64,000 nt of DNA, taken from contig NZ_MUGW01000029.1 in the NCBI RefSeq assembly GCF_002217285.1, positions 62,001 to 126,000 on the forward strand, in the 5' to 3' direction. Every line of letters starts with the position of its first letter. Within the stretch, counting starts at the first letter, position 1. The DNA is from Flavobacterium hercynium. GTDB lineage: Bacteria; Bacteroidota; Bacteroidia; Flavobacteriales; Flavobacteriaceae. Both the position numbers and the translations under genes were made by a program. Shown here piece by piece: positions 1 through 9,574 of this stretch. The notes under the pieces are model-generated. The model saw nothing but the letters and a program-made list of their open reading frames with translations. It did no database searches and was not told the DNA's origin.

Positions 1-2184
1 TACTGCTTTTTCAAGTCCCATAATTATAGGTCCAATAGATACCGTTTTATTAAGCTCTTTTAATAGCTTGTATGTAATATTAGCTGAATCAAGATTAGGA
101 AAAATCAACACATTTACTTTTTTACCATTGAGCTTACTGAAAGGAAACTTATTGGCAAGCATATCAGGATTAAGAGCAAAATCGGCTTGTATTTCTCCAT
201 CTACAATAATATCAGGGTGATTTTTATGAAGATAAGCCACCGCTTCACGTACTTTTACAGCACTCGGATCCTGAGACGAGCCAAAATTGGAGAAGGATAC
301 CATAGCTATAACCGGTTCAACACCAAACATTCGTGCCATACTAGCTGTCATTAACGTTATACTAACCAATTGCTCCGCCGTTGGATTTACGTTTATAGCC
401 GTATCGGAAAGAAAAATAGGTCCTCTGCCTGTAAGCATAAGGTTTGTTGAAGCAATTTTGTCGATACCCTCCGAACGTTCTATTAATTGCAACATAGGCT
501 TAACCGATAGTGGATAACTTCGTGAATAACCCGTTATCATGGCATCGGCATCGCCATGGTTTACCATCATAGCAGCAAAATAGTTACGCTGTGTCATCAT
601 CTTTTCTGCATCGAGCTGGCTAATACCTCTATACCTGCGTTTCTTCCAAAATTCATCAGCATAGGCTAATAATCTCGGATGACTTGATTCTAACCTGGGA
701 TCAATAATAGTTACTTCATTCTCAAAGCCTATTTCTCTCTTAAGTTCTTCAATACTATCACGATTACCCAACAATATTGGTTCACCAATACCTTCTTCCA
801 TCACTATCTGCGCCGCTTTTAACACGCTAAGCTGATCAGCCTCGGCAAATACTATACGTTTTGGTGCGCTCTTGGCACGATTGATTAAAAGACGTGCAGC
901 TTTGTTATCGTTACCCATTCGATCCAGCAATTCTTCTGTATACTTCTCCCAGTCGGTAATAGGCTTTTGTGCCACACCGCTATCCATCGCAGCTTTCGCA
1001 ACAGCGGGTGCCACCACAGCTATAAGTCTTGGATCAAAAGGTTTGGGGATAATGTAATCTCTGCCAAAAAGTAACTTTGTTTCGCCATACGCAATGTTTA
1101 CCTGCTCCGGCACTGGTGACTTAGCAAGTGCTGAAAGAGCGTGTACCGCAGCCATTTTCATAGCTTCATTTATCTTAGTAGCTCTTACATCGAGTGCACC
1201 ACGAAAGATATAGGGAAAACCCAATACATTGTTCACCTGATTAGGATTATCACTTCGTCCGGTTGCCATAATAACATCGCTACGAGTAGCAACTGCCATA
1301 TCATAACTAATTTCAGGAGTTGGATTGGCCATAGCAAATACAATAGGGTCATTTGCCATACTCAAAAGCATTTCCGGTGAAAGAATATTACCTGCTGATA
1401 AACCCAAAAACATATCGGATCCTTTTATAGCTTCTGCCAATGTTTTTTGTTCTCCGGGCTGTGCATAAAGAAGCTGAAGATCTAAAAGATCTTTACGGCT
1501 TTTCACTAACATACCTCCAACATCAAACATGGTAATATTTTCTACTTTAACACCCAGTGAAACATACAGGTTAGTACAGGCAAGTGCAGCTGAACCTGCT
1601 CCCGATACCACAATTTTCATTTCATCCAGCTTTTTACCTGCAAGCTCGGCGGCATTAAGCAATGCTGCAGATGAAATAATGGCTGTCCCATGCTGATCAT
1701 CGTGCATTACCGGTATGTTGAGTTCTTCAACTAAGCGACGCTCAATTTCAAATGACTCCGGAGCCTTTATATCTTCAAGGTTAATACCTCCAAAAGTTGG
1801 AGCTATATTTTTAACTGTCTGTATAAAAGCTTCTACATCTTTTGTATCCACTTCTATGTCAAACACATCAATATCACTAAATATCTTGAATAACAAGGCT
1901 TTACCTTCCATTACAGGTTTGCTGGCTTCCGGACCTATATCGCCAAGTCCTAACACGGCAGTACCGTTCGATATTACTGCTACAAGGTTACCCTTTGCTG
2001 TATAATTGTATACTTTATTTATATCTGCTGCAATTTCAAGACAGGGTTCTGCTACACCGGGCGAATAGGCCATTGAAAGATCTCTTTGTGTAGCGTAAGG
2101 CTTAGTAGGTAGTACCTGTATTTTACCAGGTTGAGGCTGAGCGTGGTATAATAATGCCTCTTGGCGCTTGCTGTCTTTGTTCAT
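1..2184 (-). CDS. maeB: NADP-dependent malic enzyme with C-terminal phosphotransacetylase-like domain (partial, cut by left edge)
   Basis: Oxidative decarboxylation of malate to pyruvate with NADP reduction, in the cytoplasm. Reading the minus strand from the ATG at 2184 gives about 728 residues without a stop, so the 3' end lies outside the window; family members are about 760 residues, so little is missing. The N-terminal half shows malic enzyme motifs (AYSPGVAEPC, ISNGTAVLGLGDIGPEASKP, HDDQHGTA), then a Rossmann region (VVSGAGSAALAC). The C-terminal half (from about residue 430) is a phosphate acetyltransferase-like domain (RIVFAEAD, LLGNRDSIEEL, DADAMITG), which in MaeB proteins is usually regulatory (family knowledge). 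It starts 25 bases after the terC stop and is probably the last gene of the carboxylate operon. Malic enzymes need Mg or Mn, which fits the TerC neighbour. Confidence 0.93.
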   Translation of the reverse strand, partial: MNKDSKRQEALLYHAQPQPGKIQVLPTKPYATQRDLSMAYSPGVAEPCLEIAADINKVYNYTAKGNLVAVISNGTAVLGLGDIGPEASKPVMEGKALLFKIFSDIDVFDIEVDTKDVEAFIQTVKNIAPTFGGINLEDIKAPESFEIERRLVEELNIPVMHDDQHGTAIISSAALLNAAELAGKKLDEMKIVVSGAGSAALACTNLYVSLGVKVENITMFDVGGMLVKSRKDLLDLQLLYAQPGEQKTLAEAIKGSDMFLGLSAGNILSPEMLLSMANDPIVFAMANPTPEISYDMAVATRSDVIMATGRSDNPNQVNNVLGFPYIFRGALDVRATKINEAMKMAAVHALSALAKSPVPEQVNIAYGETKLLFGRDYIIPKPFDPRLIAVVAPAVAKAAMDSGVAQKPITDWEKYTEELLDRMGNDNKAARLLINRAKSAPKRIVFAEADQLSVLKAAQIVMEEGIGEPILLGNRDSIEELKREIGFENEVTIIDPRLESSHPRLLAYADEFWKKRRYRGISQLDAEKMMTQRNYFAAMMVNHGDADAMITGYSRSYPLSVKPMLQLIERSEGIDKIASTNLMLTGRGPIFLSDTAINVNPTAEQLVSITLMTASMARMFGVEPVIAMVSFSNFGSSQDPSAVKVREAVAYLHKNHPDIIVDGEIQADFALNPDMLANKFPFSKLNGKKVNVLIFPNLDSANITYKLLKELNKTVSIGPIIMGLEKAV

Positions 2185-2209
2185 AAGCTAATGTACTTAA
2201 TATTGGATT

Positions 2210-3007
2210 TTATTGTTTAGTAGGTATTGTTTTCTTTGGAAAATTAAAAAAGGTACTGGTAAGTATTGGTACAAAAAATATAGCAACAGTAAGGGCTGAT
2301 ATTCCTATATCTGCTGCATGGCTTCCTAAGAATTTGCTGAATGCAGTTTCAGGGTAAAAATGTTCATATAAAGATAATGCCAGTTTGATCCCTAAAATGG
2401 CAATTACTACAAAAGCGGCTGTTTCCAGAAAATTGTATTTTGCCATAAGCCCCACGAACCAATGTGCTATAAAACGCATCGCCAAAATACCTATGAATAC
2501 GCCGATGCAAACCAGTATAATATTGGGTGTAAAAGCCACAGCTGCAAAAACATTATCTATTGAAAAAGCCATATCCATAAGTTCTACAAGACAAACTGTA
2601 GCCCAAAAATGACCTATCGTACCCACCGTAATACGGTATAACCAATTACCTTCTTTATTTATTTTTTCTTCTTCTCCTCCTTCTTTTTGCTTGTCTTTAT
2701 ACCAAGCGTATACCAGATAAAGCAGGTAAAGTCCTCCGATAGGCTTAAGCCACCAGATAGCAATAAGTGCCGAAGCAAATAGCATGGCAATACCTCTAAA
2801 AATATAAGCTCCCCAAATACCGTATTTAAGCGCTCGATCACGTTGGTTTTCAGGCAAGTCCATTACCATTGTAGCCAATACAGCTGCATTATCTACTGAG
2901 AGTAGGCTCTCTATAAGAATAAGGTTTCCAATAATTGCCAGGGATGTACCGGGATGTGCAATAATATCTTGCCAAAGGCTGTTAAAAGTAGTAATTAAAT
3001 CAGTCAT
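2210..3007 (-). CDS. TerC family integral membrane protein (probable metal exporter)
   Basis: 265 residues, strongly hydrophobic with about seven membrane segments. Both hallmark acidic motifs of the TerC family are visible: E33-S-L-L-S-V-D39-N40 in the first half and E142-L-M-D-M-A-F-S-I-D151-N152 in the second. A charged lysine/glutamate-rich loop at about residues 104-120 separates the halves. TerC proteins of the LysE superfamily are linked to manganese export and metal homeostasis (family knowledge). Its place between a citrate/C4-acid transporter pair and a metal-dependent malic enzyme suggests it handles metal that enters with citrate (inference). The gaps to its neighbours are 44 and 25 bases, consistent with one operon. 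Confidence 0.88.
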   Translation of the reverse strand: MTDLITTFNSLWQDIIAHPGTSLAIIGNLILIESLLSVDNAAVLATMVMDLPENQRDRALKYGIWGAYIFRGIAMLFASALIAIWWLKPIGGLYLLYLVYAWYKDKQKEGGEEEKINKEGNWLYRITVGTIGHFWATVCLVELMDMAFSIDNVFAAVAFTPNIILVCIGVFIGILAMRFIAHWFVGLMAKYNFLETAAFVVIAILGIKLALSLYEHFYPETAFSKFLGSHAADIGISALTVAIFFVPILTSTFFNFPKKTIPTKQ

Positions 3008-3051
3008 TTTTATTTTATATAGTTTTAAAGAATGGTGCCTTAATGGCGTAT

Positions 3052-4296
3052 TTATTTTGATATAGAAAGGTCTATTTCGGGATTTGGCTCAAAGTCTTTT
3101 TCATATTTAGAAATAAGTATAACAGCTACACCATTTCCTATAAAATTAGTTATGGTACGTGCTTCATTCATAAACTTATCAATACTAAAAAGAAGTGCCA
3201 AGCCTTCTAAAGGAAATTTATTTAGTGTGGTAAACGTTATGGTAAGGGCTATAAAACCGGATCCCGGTATTCCCGATGCTACTTTTGATGTAACCATAAT
3301 AACCAACCCTATGGATATGATATCTTGAAAAGTAAGCGGTATATTAAACAACTGAGCAACAAACAAGGTACATACAGGCAAAAATATAGAGGCACCGGCA
3401 AGGTTAAAAGAATAGCCTAACGGTATGGAAAGACCTACAACAGCTTTACTGCACCCCGCTTTTTCAAGCTTTGAAACAATTAGAGGAAATGCTGTCCTGG
3501 ATGATGATGTACTAAAAACAATAAGCAGTTCTTCTTTAATATAATTCAAAAACTTCCAAAGACTTATGTTGTAATAACGCAGTAAAAGCCCCAGTACTAT
3601 AAATATGAAGGAAGCCATTGTAATATAAGTAGTAGCCAATAGTTTACCTAAAGGTAAAAGGCTATGAATACCAAATCGAGAAACGGCATAAGCCATTCCG
3701 CCAAAAGCAGCAACTGGTATAAGCAAAAACAAGTACATCAGTATTTTATACAAAAAATTCATGATTTTTTGCAGGACACCAACGTATTTTGCCCGACCTG
3801 GTGAGAGACTAAGCAAAACACCAATGACAACAGCTAAAAGTACCACGACAAGCGGACGGTTAAGTATTATAAAATTAAACCAGCCACCATCAAGTGGTTC
3901 TGTAGCTGTAAAATGTTTCGGCAAAGCTACATCCAAAAGACTTTTTTTGATCTTGCCCGGTTCTATAAATAGCGCTGCCAATATCCCCATTATCATGGCG
4001 ACAGTCGTTATTATTTGAAAATAAACTAGTGCCTTAAGCCCTACACGGCTTACTTTTTTAAGATTATCAATACTACTTACACCTATAATAATAGTCAAAA
4101 ATATTATGGGCTGTATAAGCGGTTCAATAAGATATAGAAATCCACTACCTAAAAAATCAAGCTGAATCCCCTGTTCCGGATAATAATGACCTACCGCAAT
4201 TCCTAACAACAATGCCAAAGTAACATAAGCTGCTAAATTTTTTAAATACTTTTGGGGTATTCCGGTACTTACGGGGATTTGTTGTGTGCTATTCAT
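3052..4296 (-). CDS. DctA-like dicarboxylate:cation symporter (DAACS family)
   Basis: 414 residues with the glutamate-transporter fold: hydrophobic N-terminal scaffold, serine-rich hairpin (FSTSSSRTAFP), the NMDGT-equivalent region (GYSFNLAGASIF) and the substrate-binding helix (DKFMNEARTITNFIGNGVA). In this helix the arginine that binds the distal carboxylate is kept. The aspartate that binds the amino group in amino-acid transporters is asparagine, and so is the later sodium-site aspartate. DctA proteins carry the same changes, which favours C4-dicarboxylates over amino acids. The NxDGT aspartate is alanine (NLAGA), unlike textbook DctA, so coupling or substrate may differ. It lies 40 bases after the citrate transporter and is cotranscribed with it. 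Confidence 0.85.
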   Translation of the reverse strand: MNSTQQIPVSTGIPQKYLKNLAAYVTLALLLGIAVGHYYPEQGIQLDFLGSGFLYLIEPLIQPIIFLTIIIGVSSIDNLKKVSRVGLKALVYFQIITTVAMIMGILAALFIEPGKIKKSLLDVALPKHFTATEPLDGGWFNFIILNRPLVVVLLAVVIGVLLSLSPGRAKYVGVLQKIMNFLYKILMYLFLLIPVAAFGGMAYAVSRFGIHSLLPLGKLLATTYITMASFIFIVLGLLLRYYNISLWKFLNYIKEELLIVFSTSSSRTAFPLIVSKLEKAGCSKAVVGLSIPLGYSFNLAGASIFLPVCTLFVAQLFNIPLTFQDIISIGLVIMVTSKVASGIPGSGFIALTITFTTLNKFPLEGLALLFSIDKFMNEARTITNFIGNGVAVILISKYEKDFEPNPEIDLSISK

Positions 4297-4336
4297 TTTT
4301 TAAACCTTACTCATTAAATTCCGTTGTAAAGGTAAC

Positions 4337-5629
4337 TTAAAAAGTTATTAACCCTATAAGCAGCGCAGCAATCAGCATAGCAAGTGATGAACCTAGTGCC
4401 CACTTCATAGTAAATTTTACGTGATCAGAAAATTCAACCCCAGCCAAACCTACTAAAAGATAGGTAGAAGGTACCAGAGGACTTAAAAGATGTACTCCCT
4501 GACCGATTAGTGATGCTGCTCCTATTTCCAACTTTGTTGCACCTAAGTGAATACCCGTTTCTGTAATTAAAGGTAATATTCCAAAATAATAAGCATCGTT
4601 ACTTAAAAAGAATGTCAATGGCGCACTGCTTACTGCCGTTAGCACAGGAAAAGCACTTGACCATGTATCCGGCACCACTGATATCATCGAAGCCGCCATA
4701 GCATCCATCATTCCTGTACCCGAAAGTATGCCTGTAAAAATACCTGCCGCAAATATCATCGACGCTACAGAAAGCGCATTACCCGCATGCAGTTTTAATA
4801 CTTTCTGCTGTTCATCTACTTTTGGGTAATTGATAATAAGTCCAATACAAAATGCGATCATAAAAGAAACAGCCAATGGCAGTACATCAAACATCATAGA
4901 TGCAAGCAACAATATGGTAAGCAACAGATTAAACCAAATTAAGCCAGGTCTTCTCAATTCACGCTCAATTACAGCTTCTTCTTCTTTTACAAGAAATTTA
5001 TTAAAATCGCCTTCACGGGCAATTCTTTTCTTTTCGCGAAGTCCAAGCCAGAATGCTGTAAATATTACCCATACTATACCGCCTGCCATCACTGGTATCA
5101 TCGGCATAAAAAGCTCAGATGCATCCATTTTAAGTGTGGTCATGGCACGTGCTGTAGGTCCGCCCCAAGGAAGTATATTCATTACACCCCCGCCAAGCAT
5201 TATAATACAAGCCAGTACAAGCGGGTTCATACCCAATTTTTTATATAAAGGCAACATTGCTGCTACAACTATCATATAAGTAGTGGCTCCATCACCATCC
5301 AATGAAACCAATATCGTAAGCAAGGCAGTACCTACGGCAATTTTTACAGGATCGCCTTTTACAAACTTTAATATCAGGTTTACCAGCGGATCAAACAAGC
5401 CCGCATCAATCATGATACTAAAGAAAAGTATACCAAAAATAAGCATAATTCCAGTGGGAGCAATATTCTTTACACCATCCATTATTATAGAACCAAGATC
5501 AGCAGTAAAACCTGCGAAAATAGCAAAAAGTATAGGGATAAGTATTAGCGCTGTTAACGGAAACAAGCGTTTTGTCATGATCAGATACATAAATACCATG
5601 ATCATTGAAAATCCTAAGATTGTAAGCAT
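4337..5629 (-). CDS. CitMHS family citrate (metal-citrate) transporter
   Basis: 430 residues and about twelve membrane segments. It starts with a short hydrophobic leader and continues with typical CitMHS stretches (LDGDGATTYMI, ILPWGGPTARAMT, SNDAYYFGILPLI). CitMHS proteins import citrate, usually complexed with a divalent cation such as Mg (CitM) or Ca (CitH) and driven by protons (family knowledge). The central loop (about residues 195-225) is rich in Lys, Arg and Glu, as expected for a cytoplasmic loop. The gene follows the DUF2490 gene by 18 bases and leads into the DctA-like gene. A LytS/LytTR pair diverges from this cluster and is the natural candidate for its control. The metal preference cannot be read from the sequence. 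Confidence 0.88.
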   Translation of the reverse strand: MLTILGFSMIMVFMYLIMTKRLFPLTALILIPILFAIFAGFTADLGSIIMDGVKNIAPTGIMLIFGILFFSIMIDAGLFDPLVNLILKFVKGDPVKIAVGTALLTILVSLDGDGATTYMIVVAAMLPLYKKLGMNPLVLACIIMLGGGVMNILPWGGPTARAMTTLKMDASELFMPMIPVMAGGIVWVIFTAFWLGLREKKRIAREGDFNKFLVKEEEAVIERELRRPGLIWFNLLLTILLLASMMFDVLPLAVSFMIAFCIGLIINYPKVDEQQKVLKLHAGNALSVASMIFAAGIFTGILSGTGMMDAMAASMISVVPDTWSSAFPVLTAVSSAPLTFFLSNDAYYFGILPLITETGIHLGATKLEIGAASLIGQGVHLLSPLVPSTYLLVGLAGVEFSDHVKFTMKWALGSSLAMLIAALLIGLITF

Positions 5630-5647
5630 GACTATATATTTTTAAGT

Positions 5648-6340
5648 TTAATTATTTTCTGTTTTAGCCGACCAGTCAAATGTGTTTCTAAAGCCCGCGA
5701 GTACGTAATTACTGGTATCATCAGCGCTTAACTGATTGATAAATGATAATTCTATTGCCGATTTTTTACCAACATTAATTCCCAATCCTGCTGTAAGCCT
5801 GTTACTGTCGAATTGTTCTTCCTTTACAACATTCATCCTGATTTCATTTTTCAAAATACCATACAAAGGATTATTACCTCCTTCTTTACCTAATGGAATC
5901 TTTAATGATATCAGGTAACGCAGCCTCAAAACAAAATCATCAGGGTTCGTTAAGAAACGTTCTTCGGCACGATAACGATGCAATAAAGTAGTACGGCCAA
6001 TTTTATTTTTGATAGTTAACTGCTGAAACGGCCTGTTCTCGTAACGTATTTTTTTATGATTGTCACTAGTGTAAGGTTCAAGTACCAAAAACATATAACC
6101 AATTGCCGGATAAAGGTCGTTATCGAGCTTTCTTTCAAGATAGGTAGAAACCAGGAAAAGACGCGAATCTTTTACTAAATCGTACGATCGATATTGAGAT
6201 AAAGCGGTAAAGCTGTACTTTTCGGTCAGTTTTGCGGACATTGTATATTGTAACCACATATTAAAATTATCTTGCTGCGCTAATGCTTTCGTAGAAAAAA
6301 GCATTAAAAAAAACGTGATTGATATATATATTCTATACAT
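5648..6340 (-). CDS. DUF2490 family predicted outer-membrane beta-barrel protein
   Basis: 230 residues. There is a clear signal peptide (hydrophobic residues 5-17, cleavage likely after ALA-Q at about 21) followed by alternating polar and aromatic strands typical of an outer-membrane barrel (MWLQYTMSAKL, YPAIGYMFLVLEPY, TLLHRYRAEERF). The protein ends with SNYVLAGFRNTFDW and a short charged tail. DUF2490 proteins are common in Bacteroidota; their role is unknown. As first gene of the citrate/malate cluster it could be the outer-membrane entry route for carboxylates, but that rests on position only. The start at 6340 is supported by the signal peptide. Confidence 0.82.
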   Translation of the reverse strand: MYRIYISITFFLMLFSTKALAQQDNFNMWLQYTMSAKLTEKYSFTALSQYRSYDLVKDSRLFLVSTYLERKLDNDLYPAIGYMFLVLEPYTSDNHKKIRYENRPFQQLTIKNKIGRTTLLHRYRAEERFLTNPDDFVLRLRYLISLKIPLGKEGGNNPLYGILKNEIRMNVVKEEQFDSNRLTAGLGINVGKKSAIELSFINQLSADDTSNYVLAGFRNTFDWSAKTENN

Positions 6341-6523
6341 TTTGATAAATTGTTAATTTATTTATATCGGTAAATGTATAAGATTGACTTTTTCAAAAAA
6401 TTAATTTTCAACGAACGACACATTTAATAAACAAACAACGCAAAATGCAGATTTTAAAATAATGATATTTGTATTTTTAACGGTATAATTTTAAAAGGTA
6501 AATAATTTTAAACACAAAAAAGT

Positions 6524-7624
6524 ATGGTTTTACTAATAAACATCATTATTCTACTGGTTGCCTTTCGATTACTGTTTGAACAGAAAATCATAGGCAGTCT
6601 GATGAAAAAACAATGGACCAATCTTATTAAGCTTCAACATGCCCTATTTTTTGTGATTTATACCTCGTTTCTGGTAACTTCAATGCTTTATTTTATTGAA
6701 ATGCCTTTCGCATTATATAGAATAATATTTATTATGGTAATTAATACTGCATTATACATTGTTTGTTACGCCTACTTAGTTCCCGCCTATTACCAAACTA
6801 ATAAATACCCCGAATACCTGCTTTATGTACTAATACTATTTATATCCACAACATTGCTAAGACTAATCGCTGAACCTGAATTTTCTAAAAGGAGTGTCAT
6901 AGCACAAGACCAGACATTATTTTTGATAAGCGTATACAGTTCACAAAGTATTGTGATTTTAGTAGCTTCTTTTTTAGGGATATCAAGACATAAATTTTTA
7001 ATAGAATACGACTATCATGACCTTGAGATAAAAAAGAACGAGACTGACCTCAACCTGATGAAGTCAAAAATAAATCCCCACTTTTTACTCAACACGCTTA
7101 ATAATATCTATGCAGGTAGTTACAATCAGCATGGCAATACCACCGAAGCAATACTACAACTAAGTCAGTTGCTTCAATATGTAATATATGAAACCGATAA
7201 AAAAACGATTGCCATACACAAAGAGTTTGAAATGATGAAGGCTCTTGCTGGTCTCTACCAACTCAAATACAATAATACACTAAATATCACATTTGATCTC
7301 AATGATATTGAAGTGCAGGAACAGGTAGAAGTACCTCCTTCTATATACTTTACCCTTTTTGAAAATGCTCTTAAACATTCAGCCATTGGAGCAGACAAAG
7401 AGGCTTATATTACGGTACATTTTAATCAGGTTGATAACAATTTAGTTTTCCGAATAGAAAATTCTTTACCAGAGCAGGCTCAACCTGTCAACAATAATGG
7501 ATATAACGGAATGGGACTTACTGCCTTGAAAAAAATACTTGTAACGGAATACGCTGAAAATTATGAATTGTTTGATGAATTACTAAATAAAACGTACTTT
7601 TCTACCCTTAAAATTAAGTTATGA
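6524..7624 (+). CDS. LytS/YehU-type sensor histidine kinase
   Basis: 366 residues. Four to five membrane helices occupy residues 1-155, followed by a short linker and a His_kinase domain with the signature KSKINPHFLLNTLNN, in which His186 is the probable phosphoacceptor. An ATPase region with FTLFENALKHS and a glycine-rich GYNGMGLTALKK follows. No separate periplasmic sensor domain is visible, so the ligand is probably sensed by the membrane part. An alternative start at Met27 would remove the first helix. The stop overlaps the regulator's start by four bases (ATGA), so the two are translationally coupled. It diverges from the citrate/C4 transporter cluster; related pairs such as BtsSR and YpdAB respond to carboxylates (family knowledge), so carboxylate sensing is a fair inference. 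Confidence 0.9.
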   Translation: MVLLINIIILLVAFRLLFEQKIIGSLMKKQWTNLIKLQHALFFVIYTSFLVTSMLYFIEMPFALYRIIFIMVINTALYIVCYAYLVPAYYQTNKYPEYLLYVLILFISTTLLRLIAEPEFSKRSVIAQDQTLFLISVYSSQSIVILVASFLGISRHKFLIEYDYHDLEIKKNETDLNLMKSKINPHFLLNTLNNIYAGSYNQHGNTTEAILQLSQLLQYVIYETDKKTIAIHKEFEMMKALAGLYQLKYNNTLNITFDLNDIEVQEQVEVPPSIYFTLFENALKHSAIGADKEAYITVHFNQVDNNLVFRIENSLPEQAQPVNNNGYNGMGLTALKKILVTEYAENYELFDELLNKTYFSTLKIKL

Positions 7625-8307
7625 AGGAATTGCAAGTTGTGGGTGTAGATGATGAATACCTTGCGCTGGAACTTATAAAAAACTATTGTGCCAAGACTGA
7701 TGGCATAAATCTGCTGGCTACGTACAGTAATCCGCAGGAAGCTGTGGATTTTTTAATACAGAATGAAGCTGACCTCCTGATACTGGATATTAATATGCCC
7801 GGAATCAACGGGATAGAACTGTTGCAAAATACGCCCAGCAAACCACTCTGCATTTTTATAACCGCTGAAGAGCAGCATGCCGCAAAGGCATTTGAGCTTG
7901 ATGTTGTGGATTATCTTATAAAACCTATAAGTTTTGAGCGCTTTGAAAAAGCCATTACAAAAGCCAAAGAATACCACCGCTTTATAAAGTCTAGAGACAT
8001 TGTAGAAGATTATATTATGTTTAAATCAGACAACATTGTAAACAAGGTAAAGCTGGATGATATTTTTTGGATAGAAGGTTTTGGCGAATATCTTAAAATT
8101 GTATCCCGATATAAAAAACACATGGTACTAGAGCGCATGGCAAAGTTTGAAGAAATGCATCGTCATCTGGGCTTTATTAGAATACATAAATCGTATCTGG
8201 TTTTGAAAAGCCACATAGCATCATTCAATTCCCGAATGATACAACTCAAAGATGGTAAGGAGTTACCAATAGGCCGCACTTATAAAGACAATCTTAAAGG
8301 AATTTAA
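7621..8307 (+). CDS. LytTR family response regulator
   Basis: 228 residues. The receiver domain spans about residues 4-115 with the acidic pocket D10-D11, phosphoacceptor D56 (LLILDINMPG) and a conserved K (DYLIKPISFERF). A LytTR DNA-binding domain follows (about 128-228: MFKSDNIVNKVKLDDIFWIE, then FIRIHKSYLV and LPIGRTYKDNL). It is coupled by a four-base overlap to the LytS-type kinase. LytTR proteins bind direct repeats upstream of target genes and often regulate the adjacent transporter (family knowledge). The adjacent divergent target is the DUF2490-citrate-C4 acid cluster. No clear pair of LytTR repeats could be picked out by eye in the 183-base gap at 6341-6523. Confidence 0.92.
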   Translation: MKELQVVGVDDEYLALELIKNYCAKTDGINLLATYSNPQEAVDFLIQNEADLLILDINMPGINGIELLQNTPSKPLCIFITAEEQHAAKAFELDVVDYLIKPISFERFEKAITKAKEYHRFIKSRDIVEDYIMFKSDNIVNKVKLDDIFWIEGFGEYLKIVSRYKKHMVLERMAKFEEMHRHLGFIRIHKSYLVLKSHIASFNSRMIQLKDGKELPIGRTYKDNLKGI

Positions 8308-8450
8308 TTTACTCTAATGTTGATGGTTCGTCGCGGCTTAAGTCATCAATATTGTATATAAAACCAAATTCCAGCATATTTATAAATCAAAGTATAATAC
8401 TTACTAAATTGTATTTTTTAAAGCCAACGATATATTACTGTTTTTTCGTC

Positions 8451-9443
8451 TTAATTAACACCTGGGCAATGACAATCGTATTTTTCTTTTCTACAGGATA
8501 AATTAATTCCAAGTGTAATTTGATGAAAAGCACCATTATCAAATTTAACATCTCCACTTACTGCGGAATAGGTATAAGCAAACATTAAATTTTCGTAATT
8601 AATACCTACAATTGGTGTTATATACTGTAGCTTTGGACTTGGAGTCTTATTGAAGATATTACTCTCAAATCCTAAGTTTGTACGATAAGAAAGTCCTCCC
8701 CAAAGCATTCCATTATCAAAATTTTTATATGCTTTTAAATTCAGATCAACTAACTTTTCCTTTGACTTTTCAGTAAACTGTAACAAAAAAGAAGGCTCCC
8801 ATAAAACGCCATCCCTATCTCCAAAAATATAACCCGAACTTAGAAGATATTTCCTTAAATTATCGGTCTCAAATTCTGTATAAATTTTACGTCGGGTTTC
8901 CAAGACATTCTTTATTGTAACATGAGCATACATATTTAGGAAATTATACGAGGCACCGGCATCAAAATTGGCGTAGGTTTCGCTTTGAATACTTCCGTCG
9001 ATGATAGGATCCGTAATTCCTCCCTCAAGAAAACCTGTCTGATCCAGTTGAGCTTGAATAAAACCAGCGTTTATTCCAAACGATAGCTGATCCAAATCAA
9101 TTTCATCACGTGAAAACATAATATGATGTGCAAAAGTAAGTTTCGCTCCCTTTTGAGAATGATACCCATTCTGATCATTAAAAAGTATGATTCCAGCACC
9201 GGATCGATCCCCTACTCTGGTATTGTAACTTAAAGTCTGAAGTCCGGGTGCTTTATCTTCATTAATCCATTGTTTACGAACGGTTAATCGTATCTTATCA
9301 CAATTGGCAGCTCCCGCCATTGAAGGATGAATCAAATAATAATTATCTGATAAATAATCCGAATAAACTGCTAATCCTTCCTGAGAAAAAGAAGTCATAG
9401 AAATAAAAAACACAGTAATAAAAAAAATATTTTTAAAGCACAT
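8451..9443 (-). CDS. PorP/SprF family type IX secretion-associated outer-membrane protein
   Basis: 330 residues. It has a signal peptide ending near SFS-Q (about residue 21) and then the family start (AVYSDYLSDNYYLIHPSMAG), in which the HPSxAG stretch is characteristic. The rest consists of amphipathic strands expected for an outer-membrane barrel (GINAGFIQAQLDQ, SYNFLNMYAHVTIKN, GGLSYRTNLGFES) and ends in a Cys-containing tail (CHCPGVN). Members usually sit next to a gene for a T9SS type B cargo and are needed for its secretion or anchoring (known for SprF with SprB). Here the cargo gene lies 131 bases upstream on the same strand. The gene is convergent with the LytTR regulator gene. Confidence 0.93.
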   Translation of the reverse strand: MCFKNIFFITVFFISMTSFSQEGLAVYSDYLSDNYYLIHPSMAGAANCDKIRLTVRKQWINEDKAPGLQTLSYNTRVGDRSGAGIILFNDQNGYHSQKGAKLTFAHHIMFSRDEIDLDQLSFGINAGFIQAQLDQTGFLEGGITDPIIDGSIQSETYANFDAGASYNFLNMYAHVTIKNVLETRRKIYTEFETDNLRKYLLSSGYIFGDRDGVLWEPSFLLQFTEKSKEKLVDLNLKAYKNFDNGMLWGGLSYRTNLGFESNIFNKTPSPKLQYITPIVGINYENLMFAYTYSAVSGDVKFDNGAFHQITLGINLSCRKEKYDCHCPGVN

Positions 9444-9574
9444 AATTCAATACATAATTCAATATTTATACGTTTCAAAATCAGCAACATACAAACATAT
9501 ATAATCATCATTTACAGCAATTTAATCTTTGAAAAATAATGATTCTTTGTTAATAGAAAATTTTAAAAAAACAC

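Noticed and set aside
4830..5645. Two long plus-strand reading frames (149 and 120 residues)
   Set aside because: They lie antisense to the CitMHS gene, have Ser/Thr/Asn/Ile-rich composition without any domain pattern, and the minus-strand frame is clearly the real gene.
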